Source of the DNA: Roseovarius arcticus
Lineage (GTDB): Bacteria > Pseudomonadota > Alphaproteobacteria > Rhodobacterales > Rhodobacteraceae
NCBI RefSeq assembly: GCF_006125015.1
Contig: NZ_SZZN01000001.1
Coordinates: forward strand, 1,240,001-1,304,000
Direction of reading: 5' to 3'
Length of the DNA: 64,000 nt
The notes under the pieces are model-generated. The model was not told the origin of the DNA. It ran no database searches and saw only the letters and a list, made by a program, of their open reading frames with translations. Positions 63,637 through 64,000 of this stretch are shown in pieces (position 1 is the stretch's first letter; the number at the start of each line of letters is the position of its first letter). A program made the translations under genes and the position numbers.

Positions 63637-64000
63637 TCATGCACGTAGACGTCGCCTTTCGGGATCGTAGACAGGAGTTTGAACGACCTGCGCCTTGATG
63701 CGTTTCTGGTGTCCGTCCAGCTTGCCAACTTCAACTGAGGTTCCGGTATCGGCATGAGATTTATCAATTCGGCAGAGGGCGAGGTTCTTGTCCAATAGCG
63801 GGGACCGCGCGGCGCTTGTGATCACCCCGATCCGAGCACGTCCTTGATAGACTGCGTCACCATGCACGGCCATCTCATTGCCAGCCAGTTCCAGTGCAAC
63901 AAGGCTATGCCACCCATCCGTCTTTCGTCGCTCCAACGCGGCGCGTCCGATAAAATTCGAATTTTTGGATTTCAGCGGAACAGTAAACCCGATGCCGGCC
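63637..64000 (-). CDS. GcvT-family protein, C-terminal part (partial)
   Basis: The frame enters from the right edge and ends at 63637, 14 bp from the convergent kinase stop. It reads IGFTVPLKSKNSNFIGRAAL, then HGDAVYQGRARIGVITSAAR and VEVGKLDGHQKRI. These match the C-terminal barrel of aminomethyltransferase-like domains found in dimethylglycine or sarcosine dehydrogenase-type oxidoreductases. The N-terminal part is outside the window, so glycine cleavage T protein versus an FAD-linked fusion cannot be separated. Confidence 0.75.
   Translation of the reverse strand, partial: AGIGFTVPLKSKNSNFIGRAALERRKTDGWHSLVALELAGNEMAVHGDAVYQGRARIGVITSAARSPLLDKNLALCRIDKSHADTGTSVEVGKLDGHQKRIKAQVVQTPVYDPERRRLRA

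Overview
The window is a GC-rich chromosomal segment of an alphaproteobacterium, most probably of the Roseobacter group (Rhodobacterales). This rests on the gene content: a DUF2852 protein, a DUF6778-type lipoprotein, a PIN protein of the kind next to rlmI in Rhodobacteraceae, an aspartate/glutamate leucyltransferase, GlnE, a Hint/RTX protein and a PreTA/HydA pyrimidine cluster. Species cannot be assigned from the sequence alone.

Left part (1-46 kb) is mostly core or metabolic DNA. An ECF sigma factor diverges from a small exported EF-hand protein. Next is an arginine/citrulline/ornithine catabolic operon (arginase, CtlX-type hydrolase, ornithine cyclodeaminase) with a divergent Lrp/AsnC regulator, then dsbB, a YqaA-type membrane protein and tRNA-Leu(CAA). 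A reductive pyrimidine catabolism region follows (6.4-16.9 kb): an ABC importer, a VOC protein, dihydropyrimidinase, an M20 carbamoyl-amidohydrolase, a RutR-like TetR regulator and the PreT/PreA dehydrogenase. After a 0.96 kb gene-free stretch comes a large RTX/Hint protein. The envelope operon lptF-lptG-lptD-surA-pdxA-rsmA-mocA-like follows, then pepA-holC, a retropepsin-like protease, marC, an ABC-F ATPase, ndk, an ASKHA/RACo-type ferredoxin protein, bpt, an RDD protein, DUF2852, glnE, a lipoprotein, rlmI, a PIN protein and an M48 protease.

About 46.09-61.79 kb is an integrated genomic island. Its left end carries the 3' part of an initiator tRNA-Met gene and its right end a 12-bp copy of that tRNA's 3' terminus (CTCCCGCAACCA), each followed by a terminator. 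The island has a satellite- or P4-like replication module: a truncated primase-polymerase domain, a PriCT/D5 helicase, an excisionase-like HTH protein and an 85-bp nested inverted repeat. It carries a type I restriction-modification operon that begins with an orphan Phd/YefM antitoxin and contains a HEPN-like gene between hsdS and hsdR. It also carries a small operon of a recombinase-tail-like HTH protein, a DUF488 protein and an unnamed conserved protein. A decayed IS21-family element interrupts the replication module. No target-site duplication is visible at its ends and no integrase gene is found, so an IS-linked deletion probably removed the integrase and immobilised the island.

Right of the island are a short XRE-regulator-like fragment, a GAF-containing histidine kinase and the 3' end of a GcvT-family gene. 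The best candidates for something undescribed are the translationally coupled antitoxin-hsdM-hsdS-HEPN-hsdR arrangement and the DUF488 operon.
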